DNA of 6,329 nt from Verrucomicrobiota bacterium (lineage in GTDB: Bacteria; Verrucomicrobiota; Verrucomicrobiia; Opitutales; Opitutaceae): the NCBI GenBank assembly GCA_030916665.1, contig JAUPWC010000157.1, forward strand, positions 1 through 6,329, in the 5' to 3' direction. Numbering within the stretch: position 1 is the first letter of the stretch; each line of letters starts with the position of its first letter. Positions 5,077 through 6,329 of this stretch are shown here, one piece after another. Both the position numbers and the translations under genes were made by a program. Below the pieces are notes generated by a model, which was given only the letters and a program-made list of their open reading frames with translations, was not told the DNA's origin and made no database searches.

Positions 5077-6282
5077 ATGGCCGGGCTCCCCTCAGGGCAA
5101 GAAAAAGCGCAGGCGGCGACCACCACGCCGCTCGGCGTGTATGTGCATGTGCCCTTTTGCGCGACGACCTGCGACTTCTGCGCTTTCTACCAGACCGTGC
5201 CGAAGGGCGACGCGATCACACGCTACCTGGACGGCATCGAGGCCGAGGCGGGGCTGGTGGAGTGGGGAGGTCGCACGGCAAACACAGCTTTTTGGGGTGG
5301 CGGCACCCCGGGTCTGCTCAAGGCGGACCAGCTCGAACGCCTCGGGCGCATCATGCTGCTCTACTGCGGTGGACAACCGGCGGAGTGGTCGGTCGAACTC
5401 GCCCCGGCCACGGTAACGGCGGAGCGCCTGGCCGTGTTGAAAGGGCTTGGCGTCACCCGCATCTCGCTCGGCGTGCAGAGCTTCAACGACGCCCTGCTCG
5501 ACGCGCTCGGCCGCCAGCACACCCCCGCGCAGGTTTACCGGGCCTACGAACTCATCCGCGCGCAGGGCTTCGCCAGCGTGAACATTGACCTGATGTTTGC
5601 CCTGCCGGGACAGGAGGAAACCCAGTGGCGCGCCGACCTCGACGAGGCCATGCGCCTCGCGCCTGACCACCTCTCGACCTACTGCCTGACCTTCGAGGAA
5701 GACACCGCGCTCTGGGTGAAACTCTCGCAGGGCAAGGTGAAGCTCGATCCCGAGAAGGAGGCCGTGTTCTACCAACGCACCTGGGACTACCTCGGTGCGG
5801 CTGGTTTCGCCCAATACGAGGTCTCCAATTTCGCCCGCCGCGGGCACGCCTGCGTCCACAACCTCAACACCTGGCGCATGCACGAATGGGTCGGGCTCGG
5901 ACCCTCCGGCGCCAGTCAGCACGCCGGTTGGCGCGCGTCGAACCCGCCCGACCTCGCACTCTGGCTGGCCGATCTCGCCGCCGGGCGCCGCGCCACGGCG
6001 GATCGCACGGCGCTGAGCGACGCCTTGCTGGCGTCCGACGCCGTCATCTTCGGCCTGCGCATGAACGACGGCGTGTCGCTGCCGCGTCTGCGCCGGCGTT
6101 TCCCCAAGGCGAACATGAGCGGCTTGGAGGATTTGCTGCCCAAGCTGCTGTTCGAGGGACTGCTCACCGCCACGCCCGAAGGTGTGATCCAACTCACCCC
6201 GCGCGGCCGCCTCATCGCCGACGCGATCGGCGGGGAAGTCCTCGAGGCCTTCGGGACCGTAACCAAACCGACCGCGCGATGA
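5077..6282 (+). CDS. hemW: HemW-like radical SAM protein (heme chaperone / HemN-related)
   Basis: 401 aa; E. coli HemW is about 378. HemW proteins bind heme and a [4Fe-4S] cluster and are thought to deliver heme to respiratory enzymes; they are often misannotated as coproporphyrinogen III oxidase. The radical SAM triad is Cys28-x3-Cys32-x2-Cys35, followed by A-F, so the extra Cys of true HemN (CxC) is absent, as in HemW. Other landmarks are FWGGGTP (72-78), ISLGVQSFN (129-137), LGRQHT (144-149), NIDLMFALPGQ (169-179) and YEVSNFARRGHAC (247-259). The HN motif is H261-N262-L-N-T-W266, and the C-terminal domain (about 310-395) is a HemN_C-type winged-helix region with RMNDGVSL (328-335). Two signature sites differ from the norm: EANP is ELAP (107-110), and HNxxYW is HNLNTW. 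The GAH-type sequence after GLG reads GPSGASQ. The first 16 residues are a non-conserved tail, so a later start is possible, but none with a better ribosome-binding site is seen. It is divergent from the lipoprotein gene. Confidence 0.9.
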   Translation: MAGLPSGQEKAQAATTTPLGVYVHVPFCATTCDFCAFYQTVPKGDAITRYLDGIEAEAGLVEWGGRTANTAFWGGGTPGLLKADQLERLGRIMLLYCGGQPAEWSVELAPATVTAERLAVLKGLGVTRISLGVQSFNDALLDALGRQHTPAQVYRAYELIRAQGFASVNIDLMFALPGQEETQWRADLDEAMRLAPDHLSTYCLTFEEDTALWVKLSQGKVKLDPEKEAVFYQRTWDYLGAAGFAQYEVSNFARRGHACVHNLNTWRMHEWVGLGPSGASQHAGWRASNPPDLALWLADLAAGRRATADRTALSDALLASDAVIFGLRMNDGVSLPRLRRRFPKANMSGLEDLLPKLLFEGLLTATPEGVIQLTPRGRLIADAIGGEVLEAFGTVTKPTAR

Positions 6283-6329
6283 AGGCCGAAAACCTTAAGC
6301 TCTCCGAATCGTGTCATTCTGAGCGTAGC
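6279..6329 (+). CDS. Possible start of a coupled ORF, running off the right edge (doubtful)
   Basis: An ATG at 6279 overlaps the hemW stop as ATGA, the classic arrangement for coupled translation. The frame stays open for 17 codons to the window edge (MKAENLKLSESCHSERS). From codon 12 it reads into a sequence that looks like a dispersed intergenic repeat, so the frame is more likely a spurious reading than a gene. No family can be assigned. Confidence 0.15.
   Translation, partial: MKAENLKLSESCHSERS
6312..6329. repeat. Edge of a dispersed repeat (TGTCATTCTGAGCG type), truncated
   Basis: The last 18 bases, TGTCATTCTGAGCGTAGC, match the beginning of an intergenic repeat that I recall from many unrelated bacterial genomes, where it continues with GAAGAATC. 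It begins 30 bp after the hemW stop. Only the first part is visible, so recognition rests on memory of the motif. Confidence 0.5.

Noticed and set aside
5004..5126. N-terminal extension of the IPT/TIG lipoprotein to an ATG at 5126
   Set aside because: It would bury the lipoprotein signal sequence inside the chain and overlap the start of hemW; the ATG at 5003 places Lys3/Arg11, hydrophobic core and lipobox correctly.
5092..6192. 366-codon minus-strand frame over hemW
   Set aside because: Antisense shadow of a gene with intact radical SAM motifs; the composition is unlike a real protein.
1..6329. tRNA, rRNA, CRISPR array, insertion sequence or toxin-antitoxin genes
   Set aside because: I looked on both strands and saw no cloverleaf, no regularly spaced direct repeats, no transposase motifs and no small paired genes with such features.

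Overview
The window is a dense bacterial chromosomal segment, G+C-rich (roughly two thirds by eye), with short intergenic gaps, few recognisable Shine-Dalgarno sequences and GC-rich palindromic intergenic repeats. The replication gene dnaG, a HemW-type radical SAM protein, DUF362 and bacterial PH-domain proteins, and the look of the repeats together suggest Verrucomicrobia, perhaps Opitutales/Opitutaceae. That placement is an impression from sequence style, not a measured result.

Layout from left to right. (1) Positions 1-575, minus strand: the N-terminal 191 codons of DNA primase DnaG, with an intact CHC2 zinc finger; the rest lies off the left edge. (2) 576-756: a divergent intergenic region holding a 63-bp imperfect palindrome made of two hairpins, a second AT-centred dyad and a weak candidate promoter. 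(3) 757-1806, plus strand: an exported DUF362-family protein. (4) 1807-1920: the gap between convergent genes, filled by a 74-bp inverted-repeat element. (5) 4027 down to 1921, minus strand: a probable operon of a small lipoprotein and two adjacent membrane proteins that each carry one bPH2 (YdbS-like) PH domain; the two PH genes are 4 nt apart. (6) 4028-4094: a clear intrinsic terminator. (7) 5003 down to 4095, minus strand: an outer-membrane-type lipoprotein with an IPT/TIG fold. (8) 5077-6282, plus strand: a HemW-like heme chaperone or coproporphyrinogen-oxidase-like radical SAM protein, divergent from the lipoprotein. (9) 6283-6329: the start of a dispersed repeat, possibly read by a coupled start codon.

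The dnaG and hemW genes are core housekeeping genes. The least ordinary part is 1921-4027: lipoprotein plus bPH2 plus bPH2. The two PH proteins share a similar alpha-helical C-terminal tail, and one has a His/Gly-rich insertion in its PH domain. This looks like a small envelope complex, by analogy with the Bacillus ydbS-ydbT pair. No mobile element, CRISPR array, tRNA or rRNA is visible.
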